45,478 nucleotides of DNA from Oscillospiraceae bacterium (lineage in GTDB: Bacteria > Bacillota > Clostridia > Oscillospirales > Ruminococcaceae), in NCBI GenBank assembly GCA_009780025.1, contig WRAV01000015.1, positions 1-45,478 of the forward strand. The letters are read 5' to 3'. The position numbers were made by a program, and so were the translations under genes. Positions 21,379 to 30,147 of the stretch are shown here, piece after piece (positions within the stretch are counted from its first letter, which is position 1; the number at the start of each line of letters is the position of its first letter). Under the pieces are notes generated by a model. It worked only from the letters and a program-made list of their open reading frames with translations. It was not told where the DNA came from and ran no database searches.

Positions 21379-21766
21379 GGTCCGCGCTCCTGTGCGCACC
21401 GCTTATCCCCACAAGCGTAACTGGTGTAGGGTCGGTATCATTCCTCGCCTGGCAATTCTGCGGGTGCTGGGCGTGTAGGGCGCGGGGGCCTGATGTGCTG
21501 TTTGGACAAGATTATTAAGGTCAGTGTAAAGTTCAAGGTCTTGACCTTAGCTTAGAGTCTAGCGAAAACCCCAGGAACGCCCGGTGGCTGTTCCCTACAA
21601 CGGTCCATATGTGGAATTGGCCGGTACAATGTAAGCATTGTATCCTACAAGGACAGGTCGCGGCAAACATCCGGGCGGGAAAATCCTGCCCCTACGCCTC
21701 TGTTCGTGGAAATTTGCGGGCGCCGGAGCGGTGGCACCTACAGCTGCTGCGATAGGTGTGCTCTTA
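21379..21766. repeat. intergenic region with REP-like palindromes and a TCAAGG-repeat remnant
   Basis: No gene is supported. Degenerate units ending CCTACA or starting TGTAGGG occur around 21423-21480 and 21580-21655, and a clear one at 21673-21694 (GGGCGGG-AAAAT-CCTGCCC). Between them, 21508-21555 carries the GGTCAAGG/CCTTGACC-type repeats found at the ends of the large elements, perhaps a relic of one. Confidence 0.6.
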
Positions 21767-22651
21767 TCAAAACAACCTTAACTGCTCCTTTTCGTACCCC
21801 GCTCTGTACTGACTGATGATATCCCGCATGTTGTAGAGCAGCCCGAGCTCGGTGCACTTCTCTTTGAACACCCCCCAGAGCTTTCTTGCGCTGGGTGACG
21901 GGCAACCATAGTCTTCACCGTACTTTGACGTGTACTTTTCCCTCATCCCCGGGAACTGCTCGTCTAACTGCTGGTAGAAGTATTCCCGGTTCCCCTGTCG
22001 CAATGTCATCCCGAAGGCGGGATAGCAAAACCGCGCGCCGGCAGCTTTTGCCTGGGTGAGTATCTTAGTTATATTCTCCTCGTTGTCGCAGATAAATGGC
22101 AGTATAGGCATCATCAGCGCCCCGCAGTAGACGCCCTGGTCGCTCAATTTGCGCATGGCTTCAAAGCGCTCGGCAGTACTCGATACGTTGGGCTCAAGTT
22201 TTTTGCAGAGGTCCTCGTCTGCGGTGGTGATTGTCATCTTCACTATCACCGGAGAGTGAGCCTGTATCTCCCCCAGAATATCCGCGTCTCGGACAATTAG
22301 CGCGGATTTAGTCGCGATAGCCACGCCAAATTCGTAGGCGCTGATAAGCTCAAGGGCGCGGCGGGTGAGTTTGAGTGTGTGCTCCAGCGGGTTGTATGGG
22401 TCGCTCATGGCGCCGGTGGCGATTACTCCGGACTTCACTTTTCTGCGCAGCTCGTCCCGGATTTTTTCGAGCGCTCCTTCTTTGACCTTCACGGTGTCGA
22501 AGTTTTTATCACCGTAGCAGTCGCTGCGGCTGTCGCAGTAGATACAGCCGTGGGTACAGCCCCGGTAGATATTCATGTTATATTCAGCGCCAAACCAGGC
22601 CGAGGGCTTTTGCACTCTGCTTACAATTGTTTTGGCGGGGATGGTTTCCAT
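21767..22651 (-). CDS. SPL-family radical SAM protein
   Basis: The 294-residue protein has the radical SAM motif CTHGCIYC (C32, C36, C39), which binds a 4Fe-4S cluster, followed by GAMSDPYNPLE and TKSALIVRDADIL, features of the spore photoproduct lyase-like (SPL) and Rv2578c-type radical SAM group. True SplB repairs spore thymine dimers and has an extra conserved Cys; this protein's role is not established. The frame begins at 22669, but GAGAGG sits just ahead of the ATG at 22651, which I prefer. It diverges from the DUF3788 gene. Confidence 0.85.
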   Translation of the reverse strand: METIPAKTIVSRVQKPSAWFGAEYNMNIYRGCTHGCIYCDSRSDCYGDKNFDTVKVKEGALEKIRDELRRKVKSGVIATGAMSDPYNPLEHTLKLTRRALELISAYEFGVAIATKSALIVRDADILGEIQAHSPVIVKMTITTADEDLCKKLEPNVSSTAERFEAMRKLSDQGVYCGALMMPILPFICDNEENITKILTQAKAAGARFCYPAFGMTLRQGNREYFYQQLDEQFPGMREKYTSKYGEDYGCPSPSARKLWGVFKEKCTELGLLYNMRDIISQYRAGYEKEQLRLF

Positions 22652-22699
22652 AGGGACGAGACCTCTCATTTAGAAATTTGTACAGGAGATGATTATATT

Positions 22700-23143
22700 A
22701 TGTACGAACGTATGCTTGATAAAAGTCAGCCGCCCACTGGCGAGGATATAGAAAACTATATGGGTGCGGAGAGCTCCCAGCTTCTTGCGCGGTTTGAAGA
22801 GCAGTTGGGCAGCCATTGCCGGCTCTCGAAGGAAATGAAGTTTCCATTCGGCAACGAGTACGGCTGGGGATACAAATACAGCCGGGGGGCTACGCACATC
22901 TGTTACGCGTTCTTCGAGGCGGGAGCGTTTACCGTCATGCTCCAATTGGGTGGAAAGCATGTGGCAAAAGTTGAGGCGCTGTTGTCAGAGCTGTTGCCAC
23001 AGACCCAGGAGCTCTGGTGGGAGCGCTACCCCTGCGGCAAAGAGGGCGGGGGATGGATGCACTACCGGGTGCTCGGCGAGTGCGAGCTGCAGGATGTTCT
23101 GGCACTTGTAAAAATCAAAGTCCCGGCGGGGAAGGCGAGGTAA
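22700..23143 (+). CDS. DUF3788 family protein
   Basis: The 147-residue protein resembles DUF3788: a DK..PT.EDIE.YMG start, GNEYGWGYKY, ICYAFFEAGAFTVMLQLG, and GGWMHYRV...LQDVLALVKIK at the end. The family is widespread in Firmicutes and of unknown function. CAGGAGATG precedes the ATG at 22700. It leads directly into a GNAT gene (3-bp gap), a pairing often seen in such stress or resistance-like clusters. Confidence 0.8.
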   Translation: MYERMLDKSQPPTGEDIENYMGAESSQLLARFEEQLGSHCRLSKEMKFPFGNEYGWGYKYSRGATHICYAFFEAGAFTVMLQLGGKHVAKVEALLSELLPQTQELWWERYPCGKEGGGWMHYRVLGECELQDVLALVKIKVPAGKAR

Positions 23144-23146
23144 CTA

Positions 23147-23623
23147 ATGGCACCTAACATAACAATTCGCGAGATCGAAAAGGCAGACTACCCATTGTTG
23201 GAGGACTTTCTCTATCATGCGGTATTTCAGCCGCCGGGCGGGCCGGCCATTCCCCGAGAAGTCATATTCCGGCCGGAAGTGTTTATATATATCAAAGATT
23301 TTGGCGGTGAGCACGACTGCGGAGTAGTTGCCGAAACAGAGGGACAAGTTATAGGTATGGCATGGACGCGAATAATCCCTGCGTATGGAAATATTGACCA
23401 GCACACCCCCGAACTCGCTATTTCAGTGCTACCCGAGTACCGAGGTCAAAGCGTTGGCGCCCTGCTGATGACCCGGCTGTTCGAGCTGCTGCGCGGGCGT
23501 GGGTATCGACGAACTTCCTTGGCGGTGCAGCAACACAATGCTGCGGCCAGGTTCTACACACGGCTGGGGTACGTGACTATCCGCGAGAACGATGAGGAAT
23601 TCATCATGGTGAAGGATTTGTAA
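23147..23623 (+). CDS. GNAT-family N-acetyltransferase
   Basis: The 158-residue GNAT protein has AETEGQVIGMAWTR, the acetyl-CoA loop VLPEYRGQSVGALLMTRLFE and LAVQQHNAAARFYTRLGY. It belongs to the RimI-like general group; the substrate is unknown. It lies 3 bp after the DUF3788 gene and should be translated with it. Confidence 0.88.
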   Translation: MAPNITIREIEKADYPLLEDFLYHAVFQPPGGPAIPREVIFRPEVFIYIKDFGGEHDCGVVAETEGQVIGMAWTRIIPAYGNIDQHTPELAISVLPEYRGQSVGALLMTRLFELLRGRGYRRTSLAVQQHNAAARFYTRLGYVTIRENDEEFIMVKDL

Positions 23624-23630
23624 AGTAGAC

Positions 23631-23659
23631 TTGACATTGTCTGATTGTCGTGATATACT
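23631..23659 (+). promoter_or_regulatory. promoter of the XRE/membrane-protein pair
   Basis: A perfect TTGACA (23631-23636), 17 bp and TATACT (23654-23659). Confidence 0.85.
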
Positions 23660-23665
23660 GTCGAT

Positions 23666-23747
23666 GTAAAGTTGCCTTGACAAATGCCCGACTGCACAGA
23701 CATGAACGAGCCAAAAAATTTTAACAGACAGGTAAAGCTTGCTTTAC
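23666..23747 (+). promoter_or_regulatory. two related 16-bp palindromes in the XRE leader
   Basis: GTAAAGTTGCCTTGAC (23666-23681) and the near-perfect palindrome GTAAAGCTTGCTTTAC (23732-23747) share GTAAAG..TGC.TT.AC. Being between promoter and start codon, they could be operators for the XRE protein. Confidence 0.5.
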
Positions 23748-23761
23748 ACATGGAGGGGTGC

Positions 23762-23959
23762 ATGAAGAACAGACTAGAAGAAATAAGGAAAGAACGGGGG
23801 ATGCTCCAAGAAGAGCTGGCCGAGGCACTGGAGGTATCCCGACAGACCATAAGCTCGCTGGAAAATGGGCGGTACAACCCATCGATTCTGTTGGCTTTTA
23901 AGGTGGCGCGGTATTTTGGTCTGAGCATTGAGGAGATATTTATCTACGAGGAGGAGTAG
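23762..23959 (+). CDS. XRE-family transcriptional regulator (YgzD-like)
   Basis: The 65-residue protein is a minimal helix-turn-helix: MKNRLEEIRKERGMLQEELA, then VSRQTISSLENGRYNPS as recognition helix, and SIEEIFIYEEE. Such proteins commonly sit directly before a membrane protein gene in Firmicutes and regulate it. GGAGGGG precedes the ATG at 23762; the frame opens earlier at 23684 without a ribosome site. The following membrane gene starts 2 bp after the stop. Confidence 0.9.
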   Translation: MKNRLEEIRKERGMLQEELAEALEVSRQTISSLENGRYNPSILLAFKVARYFGLSIEEIFIYEEE

Positions 23960-23961
23960 TT

Positions 23962-24861
23962 GTGAGCGATAAAATTCCCGCAAAGAAAGCAAAGCAAATA
24001 AGGTGGACAATCGCGATTATTGAAATACTGGTACTGATGGCGGTGGGTGGTTTGTCGACTTACTTTATGAGAGAGTTAAATATAGCGGTCTCCCTAGGCG
24101 TAACATTGGCGATGGTTATGGTCATACTTGGGCTTTCCGCATGGGTCAAGCAAAAGTTCCCGCACATTTTTGCAAAGCAGGACAGCGAGAAGCCGGTGGA
24201 AACAAGCAAAGCAAAAAAGGTGCTGACCACCATGCTGCAGGCGGCTGTGGGGTTTTGCATAGCTTACGGGCTCATCGGCGCTATAGCCGCGCTAATCCAG
24301 GGGTATGAGGGCAGTTATGCGCTGTACATGGGGGCTATTTTGTTCGGCGTGGCGATTATAGTTGTCCTCATTACAGTCCCGGCAGTGCAGGACCCCGAGC
24401 TGGGGCGCGAGATGGCTGTCGCTAAAAAGGAAATGAAATACTACGAAAACGATGAGCGTATAATTGCTGTTTCCCATAAAGCGGGTTATTACACATTGTG
24501 GCCCACGTTGGCTCTGCTTCTGATTTTCGGTGCGGCTCTCTCGGTTTTTGAGGTTGAGAATGTAAGTGTTGTTGCCGGTGGGATACTGGGAATTTGCGTT
24601 GTGTCTTTCATTATCTGGTTTGCGCTGTACATCGTCTACGACGAGGACAAAGCCGGGGGCAAAAAGCCTCGCAAGAGCAAGGTGTCGGGCAACCCTATTT
24701 GTTTTGTGGTCAGCCTTGTGCCGGTTGGGCTGATGGCCGCGCGATGGGTTACAGCCGGACTTAACACCATGGGGTGGGCGTTCTTTGTGGTTTTTGCGGT
24801 TGTTTCGATAATTTTTCTGGCCAACATAGTAATGATGAGGTGGTTGGCCCAGAAGAAGTAA
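23962..24861 (+). CDS. multi-pass membrane protein of unknown function
   Basis: The 299-residue protein has about eight hydrophobic helices in two groups (roughly 15-60 with 90-140, and 170-290), split by a charged cytoplasmic stretch with NDERIIAVSHKAGYYT. It uses a GTG start at 23962. Paired with the XRE gene upstream in one transcript, it resembles the XRE/membrane-protein pairs of Firmicutes, whose roles (envelope stress, peptide resistance) are mostly unproven. No catalytic motif was seen. Confidence 0.75.
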   Translation: MSDKIPAKKAKQIRWTIAIIEILVLMAVGGLSTYFMRELNIAVSLGVTLAMVMVILGLSAWVKQKFPHIFAKQDSEKPVETSKAKKVLTTMLQAAVGFCIAYGLIGAIAALIQGYEGSYALYMGAILFGVAIIVVLITVPAVQDPELGREMAVAKKEMKYYENDERIIAVSHKAGYYTLWPTLALLLIFGAALSVFEVENVSVVAGGILGICVVSFIIWFALYIVYDEDKAGGKKPRKSKVSGNPICFVVSLVPVGLMAARWVTAGLNTMGWAFFVVFAVVSIIFLANIVMMRWLAQKK

Positions 24862-25017
24862 AGCGCACCGACTATAATTATAGCAACGCCTGAGTTTTTG
24901 TCAAATAAGCTAGCATTTTGCGTGAAGTCGATAGCGTGATCTGTCGGCTTCTTTCAATTGCCAATTATATTCACGCACGCATTTGCAAAGCATACTACCA
25001 AAAAGGTGCTTTGCAAA

Positions 25018-26955
25018 TTGATAAAACGTAAATTTCTGTCACTGCTTTTCTGCGTTGCTATTGCTCTGGGGGCGTGTACCGCCCAGCAGCCGGAGGTTGA
25101 GCTCCCCGGCCCCCGGCTGGGTGCGCACAACCCAAACCGTCCAAGCTTTACCAGGGAAATCAGCAAGATCGACTTTAGCGGGACACCCTTCACCCCCTGG
25201 GATATTGAGGCTGCTTCTGCCTCCTTAAAAGTGCAGCCCCGGCGGCCATATACCGTTATGATATATATGATAGGCTCCGACCTTGAGAGCGACGAAGGCG
25301 CAGCCACCACCGACATCGCCGAGATGCTCGAAGCCGGAATCCTTCCGGAGGGCGTAAATGTTTTGCTGCTCACCGGCGGGGCAAACCACTGGCAGAACAG
25401 CGTGGTGCCCGAAAACGAGTGCGTTGTCTGGCAGATCGAGGGCGAGAACCTGACCGAAATAGCCGGGCTGGGACTGCTCAACATGGGCAACGCCGGCACG
25501 CTGGCAAGTTTTATCAATTTTGGGATGAGAAATTTCCCGGCGGAGCGGTACGGGCTTATACTCTGGGATCACGCCGGGGGCTCAATTGCCGGCTACGGCC
25601 ACGACGAGAAGTTTGATTCATCCCTTAGCTTGCTCGAGCTCAACTACGCTTTTGAGCGCTCGGATGCGAAGCACACTAGGTTTGAGTTTCTGGGCTTCGA
25701 CGCCTGTCTGATGGCCAGTGTTGAGATGGCTGTGGTTGCCGCGCCATATGCAAAGTACATGGTAGCCTCCCAGGATTTGGAGCCGGGGGACGGATGGGAC
25801 TACGCTTTCCTGGGTGCGCTTAGTCAAAATCCTCAGTTTGACGGCGCGGCGGCTGGCAAGCTGATAGTCGATAGCTTTATCGAGTTCTACGGCCGTAAGT
25901 CAAAGGATGCCCTTACTCTTTCGGTGATAGACCTGGCCAAAGCGGGGGAGGTTATGGCTGCCATGGATGGCCTGATGACAGCAGCCGGGTACGATCTTCT
26001 GCGGGAGCGGGAACCCGCTTTTAATGCCATTGCACACCGCCGGAGCGCGACAAAAACTTTTGGTACGGGCAGCCCACGCGACAACGACTGCGACATGGTC
26101 GACCTGGCTGACGTAGCTCATCGGCTCAGCGACCTTTACCCGGGAGAGGCTGAGCAGCTCCTACAGGCAATCGAGAGTGCGGTGGTTTATAACCGCCACA
26201 ATTCGCGCGACCCGCTCTGCGGCCTAACCGCTTACTACATCTACGCCGGACGAGAGACCAGCGAGCTCACTATGGGAATTTATGCCTCCTTGGGGATGGG
26301 CAGGGGCTACACTAAATTTCTGCGCTCGTTTGCGGGCGCGCTAACCGGATCGCCCGATGCCGAAGAGTTTCCTACAAAAGGTCGCAAGACCAGAAGTGCA
26401 ACTCAGAAGCGAGCGCACCAAAGCGCGCACCTGACACTCTGGCGGCCATTAGATGAAGAGGGCGATTACTACGCCCAAGTTGGGATAAGGACGTTAGGGA
26501 CTCAAAACTCAATGCCAGAAAACCTCTGGCCGAGTATAGGCGGGGAGCTCGTCTGCCTTTACGAGGTTGAGCGCTCACCCGGGCGGGCGCTGTACGCCGT
26601 ACCAGTGCTGCACAACGACCGCCAGGCCAACCTGATGGTGTTGACTTCAGAAGCTTATCCTGCAGGCAAGATTCTGGGTACACGCCAGCGAGAAGGGTTT
26701 GTTATGCAGCGGGGTTACGACGAAATTGAGCCGGGGGACAAAATAGCTTTCTACTACCGCATAGAGAGCTTTGATCCACGGCAGGATGTACCCGCGCGCG
26801 AATGGCTGCTCTCAACGCCGAAGACACTTGAAGAGTCACCCCGTATAAGTTGGCTGGCCCTGCGAGAAAACGCTGGACTGCACCAAAGGCTTATGTTGAC
26901 CGACCTGCGCGGGGAGGAAATTGTAGGGGACAATACCAGCTTCGGCCCATTCTAG
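25018..26955 (+). CDS. clostripain-related (C11) cysteine peptidase, lipoprotein
   Basis: Starting from TTG at 25018 the protein has 645 residues and begins with a lipoprotein signal peptide: basic MIKRK, a hydrophobic core and the lipobox LGAC with C20 as lipidation site. The catalytic pair of clostripain-like peptidases is visible: ILWDHAGGS (H185) and GFDACLMAS (C230). C11 peptidases usually cleave after Arg or Lys. The mature enzyme would be anchored outside the cell. The frame opens at 24958, but AAAGGTG lies 9-10 bp before 25018 and only that start gives a proper signal peptide. Neighbouring NfeD/SPFH genes are also membrane-associated. Confidence 0.88.
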   Translation: MIKRKFLSLLFCVAIALGACTAQQPEVELPGPRLGAHNPNRPSFTREISKIDFSGTPFTPWDIEAASASLKVQPRRPYTVMIYMIGSDLESDEGAATTDIAEMLEAGILPEGVNVLLLTGGANHWQNSVVPENECVVWQIEGENLTEIAGLGLLNMGNAGTLASFINFGMRNFPAERYGLILWDHAGGSIAGYGHDEKFDSSLSLLELNYAFERSDAKHTRFEFLGFDACLMASVEMAVVAAPYAKYMVASQDLEPGDGWDYAFLGALSQNPQFDGAAAGKLIVDSFIEFYGRKSKDALTLSVIDLAKAGEVMAAMDGLMTAAGYDLLREREPAFNAIAHRRSATKTFGTGSPRDNDCDMVDLADVAHRLSDLYPGEAEQLLQAIESAVVYNRHNSRDPLCGLTAYYIYAGRETSELTMGIYASLGMGRGYTKFLRSFAGALTGSPDAEEFPTKGRKTRSATQKRAHQSAHLTLWRPLDEEGDYYAQVGIRTLGTQNSMPENLWPSIGGELVCLYEVERSPGRALYAVPVLHNDRQANLMVLTSEAYPAGKILGTRQREGFVMQRGYDEIEPGDKIAFYYRIESFDPRQDVPAREWLLSTPKTLEESPRISWLALRENAGLHQRLMLTDLRGEEIVGDNTSFGPF

Positions 26956-26970
26956 CGGTTTTGGGCGCCT

Positions 26971-26997
26971 AAGGGTGATTGGCAATCGCCCTTACAT
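26971..26997. repeat. REP-like palindrome
   Basis: AAGGGTGATT-GGC-AATCGCCCTT followed by ACA, between the peptidase and nfeD genes. Confidence 0.6.
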
Positions 26998-27018
26998 TTA
27001 GCGCGCCCCTCATCTCCC

Positions 27019-27047
27019 TTGTTTTTTGGGCATGGATACTATATAAT
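27019..27047 (+). promoter_or_regulatory. promoter of the nfeD-like/SPFH operon
   Basis: TTGTTT (27019-27024), 17 bp, TATAAT (27042-27047). Confidence 0.7.
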
Positions 27048-27080
27048 AAAATTAACTATTTCAAGAAAGGGGGCCTTAGT

Positions 27081-27566
27081 GTGAGCGGAGTAGTTTTTTG
27101 GGTACTGCTCGCGGCGGCGCTGGTTGTCATCGAGATTTCCACCACTCAACTTGTTGGTATTTGGTTTGCCGTGGGCGCGTTTTTTGCGGCCTTTGCCGCG
27201 TTTGCGGGTGCGCCGTTAACTATCCAGCTGGCTGTATTTCTTGTCATTTCGGTGGTTACAGTTTGGGTGGGCAGACCGCTTTTGGTCGACAAGATCATGC
27301 CCAAGCAGATGGAATCGAACACTGAGCGTATGATTGGCCAGATTGGCACCGTTCGCGAGGAAATAAACAATACGGCAGAGACCGGCAGGATAGACGCAAG
27401 CGGACTTTCTTGGGCGGCTAGAAGCGAAGACGGTAAACCGATAAGCGTAGGCAGCCGGGTACTTACCCTGAGCCTTGAAGGTGTCACGCTGATAGTAAAG
27501 CCCCTGCCCGAAGAAGAAACCACACACGGAGAGAACGTTGCCCCCAACAACGAAAGCGAGGTATAA
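27081..27566 (+). CDS. NfeD-family membrane protein
   Basis: The 161-residue protein has three or four hydrophobic segments in its first 80 residues, then an OB-fold-like NfeD C-terminal domain (RMIGQIGTVREEI, GRIDASGLSWAARSEDGKPIS, GSRVLTLSLEGVTLIVKPL). It is the short, protease-less form. NfeD proteins act with SPFH/stomatin proteins in membrane microdomains. It starts with GTG at 27081, seven bases after AAGGGGG; the frame runs in from 26979. The stomatin-like gene follows at 4 bp, the classical nfeD-stomatin pairing. Confidence 0.88.
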   Translation: MSGVVFWVLLAAALVVIEISTTQLVGIWFAVGAFFAAFAAFAGAPLTIQLAVFLVISVVTVWVGRPLLVDKIMPKQMESNTERMIGQIGTVREEINNTAETGRIDASGLSWAARSEDGKPISVGSRVLTLSLEGVTLIVKPLPEEETTHGENVAPNNESEV

Positions 27567-27570
27567 GCAA

Positions 27571-28539
27571 ATGGATGACGTAATGGCGATTTTTAACGTG
27601 GGTACTTTTTTGCTGATTGTAGGAATTATTGTCCTTGTAGCCTTGGTATCTTCGATTGTGCGCATTGTGCCGCAGGGCTCTGTGTATGTAATTGAGCGTT
27701 TGGGCGCGTACAGCAGAACCTGGGAGACCGGCTTGCGCTTTAAGGCCCCGTTTTTTGATCGCATATCCAAGCGGGTGAGCATCAAAGAGCAGGTGCTGGA
27801 CTTTAACCCGCAGCCGGTTATCACCAAAGATAACGTTACCATGCAGATCGATACAATCGTCTTCTTCCAGGTGGTCGACGCAAAGTTGTTCGCATACGGC
27901 GTCGAGCGCCCGATAAGCGCTATCGAGAACCTGACCGCGACCACCCTGCGTAACATCGTTGGTGATTTGGAGCTAGACCAAACCTTGACTTCCCGCGATA
28001 TTATCAACACTAAAATCACGTCTATCCTCGACGCCGCCACAGACAAGTGGGGAATTAAGGTCAACCGTGTGGAAATCAGAAACATCATTCCGCCCAGGGA
28101 AATTCAGGATGCCATGGAACGCCAGATGAAGGCCGAGCGCGACCGTCGCGAAGCAATCCTGCGGGCCGAGGGTGAAAAGCGCAGCGCCGTGCTGGTAGCC
28201 GAGGGTGAGAAGGAATCCCGCGTGCTGCGGGCCGAGGGCGAAAAGCTCAGCCATATTTTGCGCGCTGAGGCTGAGGCCGAGGCCCTTGTAAAAGAAGCGC
28301 AGGGTCAAGCGGAAGCTATCATGATGCTGCAAAAGGCAACGGCAGACTCTATCAAGCTGCTAAATGAATCAGCTCCCGACCACCGGGTGCTCATGCTCAA
28401 GAGCTTCGAGGCCATGGAAAAAGTTGCCGATGGCAAGGCCACCAAGCTCATCATTCCTAGTGAGATGCAGGCTCTTGGCGGATTAGCGGCCACACTTAAA
28501 GAGATTGTTAGTGCCAGCGGTGACACGCCGGAGAGCTAA
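27571..28539 (+). CDS. SPFH domain (stomatin/prohibitin-like) protein
   Basis: The 322-residue protein has one N-terminal transmembrane segment, then the SPFH/band 7 domain (VPQGSVYVIERLGAYSRT, VTMQIDTIVFFQVVD, LDQTLTSRDIINTKI, KWGIKVNRVEIRNIIPP) and a long coiled coil rich in RAEGEK repeats (about 200-265). Stomatin-like proteins form oligomers that organise membrane regions. It is translated with nfeD. The ATG at 27571 has GCGAGG ahead; 27583 is an alternative. Confidence 0.92.
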   Translation: MDDVMAIFNVGTFLLIVGIIVLVALVSSIVRIVPQGSVYVIERLGAYSRTWETGLRFKAPFFDRISKRVSIKEQVLDFNPQPVITKDNVTMQIDTIVFFQVVDAKLFAYGVERPISAIENLTATTLRNIVGDLELDQTLTSRDIINTKITSILDAATDKWGIKVNRVEIRNIIPPREIQDAMERQMKAERDRREAILRAEGEKRSAVLVAEGEKESRVLRAEGEKLSHILRAEAEAEALVKEAQGQAEAIMMLQKATADSIKLLNESAPDHRVLMLKSFEAMEKVADGKATKLIIPSEMQALGGLAATLKEIVSASGDTPES

Positions 28540-28605
28540 TATGTCCGAACAAACTGATGAGCTGGAGAGACCGGCACTTTAAGTTTAATCGGGGGATAAT
28601 TGCGG

Positions 28606-30024
28606 ATGAGTCGAGGTTTAGGTGAAGAGTGCGGCGTCTTCGGCATTTACGGCCAAGGCGCCCAAGATGGGCCCGAGCTTACATATTTAGCACTTTATGC
28701 CCTACAACACCGAGGGCAGCAGAGCTGCGGCATCGCAGTTAATGATGACGGTGTGATAAACTACTATCGAGATATTGGTCTTGTGCCGGAGGTCTTTGAC
28801 AAGGAGCGGCTCCAGCGATTGGGCGCCGGCCGGATGGCGCTGGGGCATGTGCGTTATTCCCATTCGCCGGGCAACCGGGCAAGCGCCCAGCCTCTGGTTG
28901 TGCGGCATGTTAAAGGCACCATGGCAATCGCACACAACGGCAATCTTACTAACGCCGCCCAGCTGCGAGAAGACCTGGAAATGCAGGGCGCTATCTTCCA
29001 CGCGGGTACCAACGCTGAGTTGATGAGCCACATTATTATCAAAGAGCGGCTTGGGAGCGACTCGATCGAGCAGGCGCTGGAAAAGGCTATGCACCGCATT
29101 GAGGGCGCATACTCCCTGGTGATAATGTCGCCATCCAAACTTATCGCGGCGCGGGACCCCATCGGCTTTAGGCCGCTTTGCATGGGTGAGATTGGGGGCG
29201 GCGTTGTCTTCGCCTCCGAGACCTGCGCCCTTGACGCCATCGGCGCTAAGTTTGTGCGGGATATAGAGCCCGGGGAGATCGTGGTGGTTTCCAGCGAGGG
29301 AATACGCAGTATCCGTACCCATATGCGGGGCGTGGGCAAACTCTGTGTATTTGAGCTCATATACTTTGCTCGGCCGGACTCGGTCATTGAGGGGGTGAGC
29401 GTTCACGGTGCTCGGCTGGAAGCCGGCAAGTTGCTGGCACGCGAGCAGCCCGCCCAGGCTGATGTGGTTATCGGTGTACCAGACTCCGGACTGGACGCTG
29501 CCCTTGGATTTTCTCGCGAGAGCGGCATTCCATACGGAGTCGGCTTTATCAAAAACCGATACATAGGCCGAACGTTTATCCAGCCGGGGCAGAGCCAGCG
29601 AGAGACCTCGCTGGGCATCAAGCTCAATGTGATTGCCGACACAATAAAGGGCAAGCGAGTGGTGTTGGTGGACGATTCAATCGTGCGCGGGACAACCTGC
29701 GGCCGGATTGTCGGCCTGATCAGGCAGGCTGGGGCGGCGCAGGTACATATGCGGATTTCCTCGCCGCCATTCAGGCACCCCTGCTACTTCGGCACCGATA
29801 TCGACGCCCGGGAAAAGCTAATTGCGAATAGGATGAGCGTGCCAGAAATCGCCGAGAAGATAGGCGTCGACTCTCTGGGGTATCTTTCCGTGGAGGCGGC
29901 GGGCAAGATTGCGGGGGACACGAACATAAGCTTTTGCGACGGCTGTTTTACAGGTGATTACCCGCTGGCCGAGCCTAGCCCGGAACCAAAGAGCAAGTTT
30001 GAACAGCCGATCAGTGGGCGCTAG
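28606..30024 (+). CDS. purF: amidophosphoribosyltransferase
   Basis: The 472-residue protein begins with a short propeptide ending EEC; C9 is the expected N-terminal nucleophile after processing (CGVFGI). The glutaminase domain (about 9-235; ALQHRGQQS, HVRYSH, HNGNLTN) is followed by the phosphoribosyltransferase domain with VVLVDDSIVRGTT. Cysteines in CVFELIYF, RHPCYFGTD and SFCDGC fit the 4Fe-4S cluster of the B. subtilis type. PurF makes phosphoribosylamine from PRPP and glutamine, the first step of purine synthesis. GGGGG 10 bp upstream supports the ATG at 28606. It opens the run of pur genes, 66 bp after the SPFH gene with no clear promoter between. Confidence 0.95.
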   Translation: MSRGLGEECGVFGIYGQGAQDGPELTYLALYALQHRGQQSCGIAVNDDGVINYYRDIGLVPEVFDKERLQRLGAGRMALGHVRYSHSPGNRASAQPLVVRHVKGTMAIAHNGNLTNAAQLREDLEMQGAIFHAGTNAELMSHIIIKERLGSDSIEQALEKAMHRIEGAYSLVIMSPSKLIAARDPIGFRPLCMGEIGGGVVFASETCALDAIGAKFVRDIEPGEIVVVSSEGIRSIRTHMRGVGKLCVFELIYFARPDSVIEGVSVHGARLEAGKLLAREQPAQADVVIGVPDSGLDAALGFSRESGIPYGVGFIKNRYIGRTFIQPGQSQRETSLGIKLNVIADTIKGKRVVLVDDSIVRGTTCGRIVGLIRQAGAAQVHMRISSPPFRHPCYFGTDIDAREKLIANRMSVPEIAEKIGVDSLGYLSVEAAGKIAGDTNISFCDGCFTGDYPLAEPSPEPKSKFEQPISGR

Positions 30025-30147
30025 CATTGCCGATAAAGTGCTATCCCGTGTGGGCGGGGATGGGACCCCGCCCCTACGATCCTGAGTTTTTCGCAGCCCG
30101 ACCAGTTCGTTGGGCCGGTCTGCAGTCTGAGGGCGAGGAGAAGTCAA
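30025..30147. repeat. purF-purM spacer with REP-like palindrome
   Basis: GGGCGGGG (30052-30059) and CCCCGCCC (30066-30073) form a strong hairpin followed by CTACG. No gene lies here. As an intra-operon hairpin it could tune the purF:purM ratio. Confidence 0.65.

Noticed and set aside
28541-28582. 13-codon frame between the SPFH gene and purF
   Set aside because: It is too short, shows no conservation clue and has a poor ribosome site.
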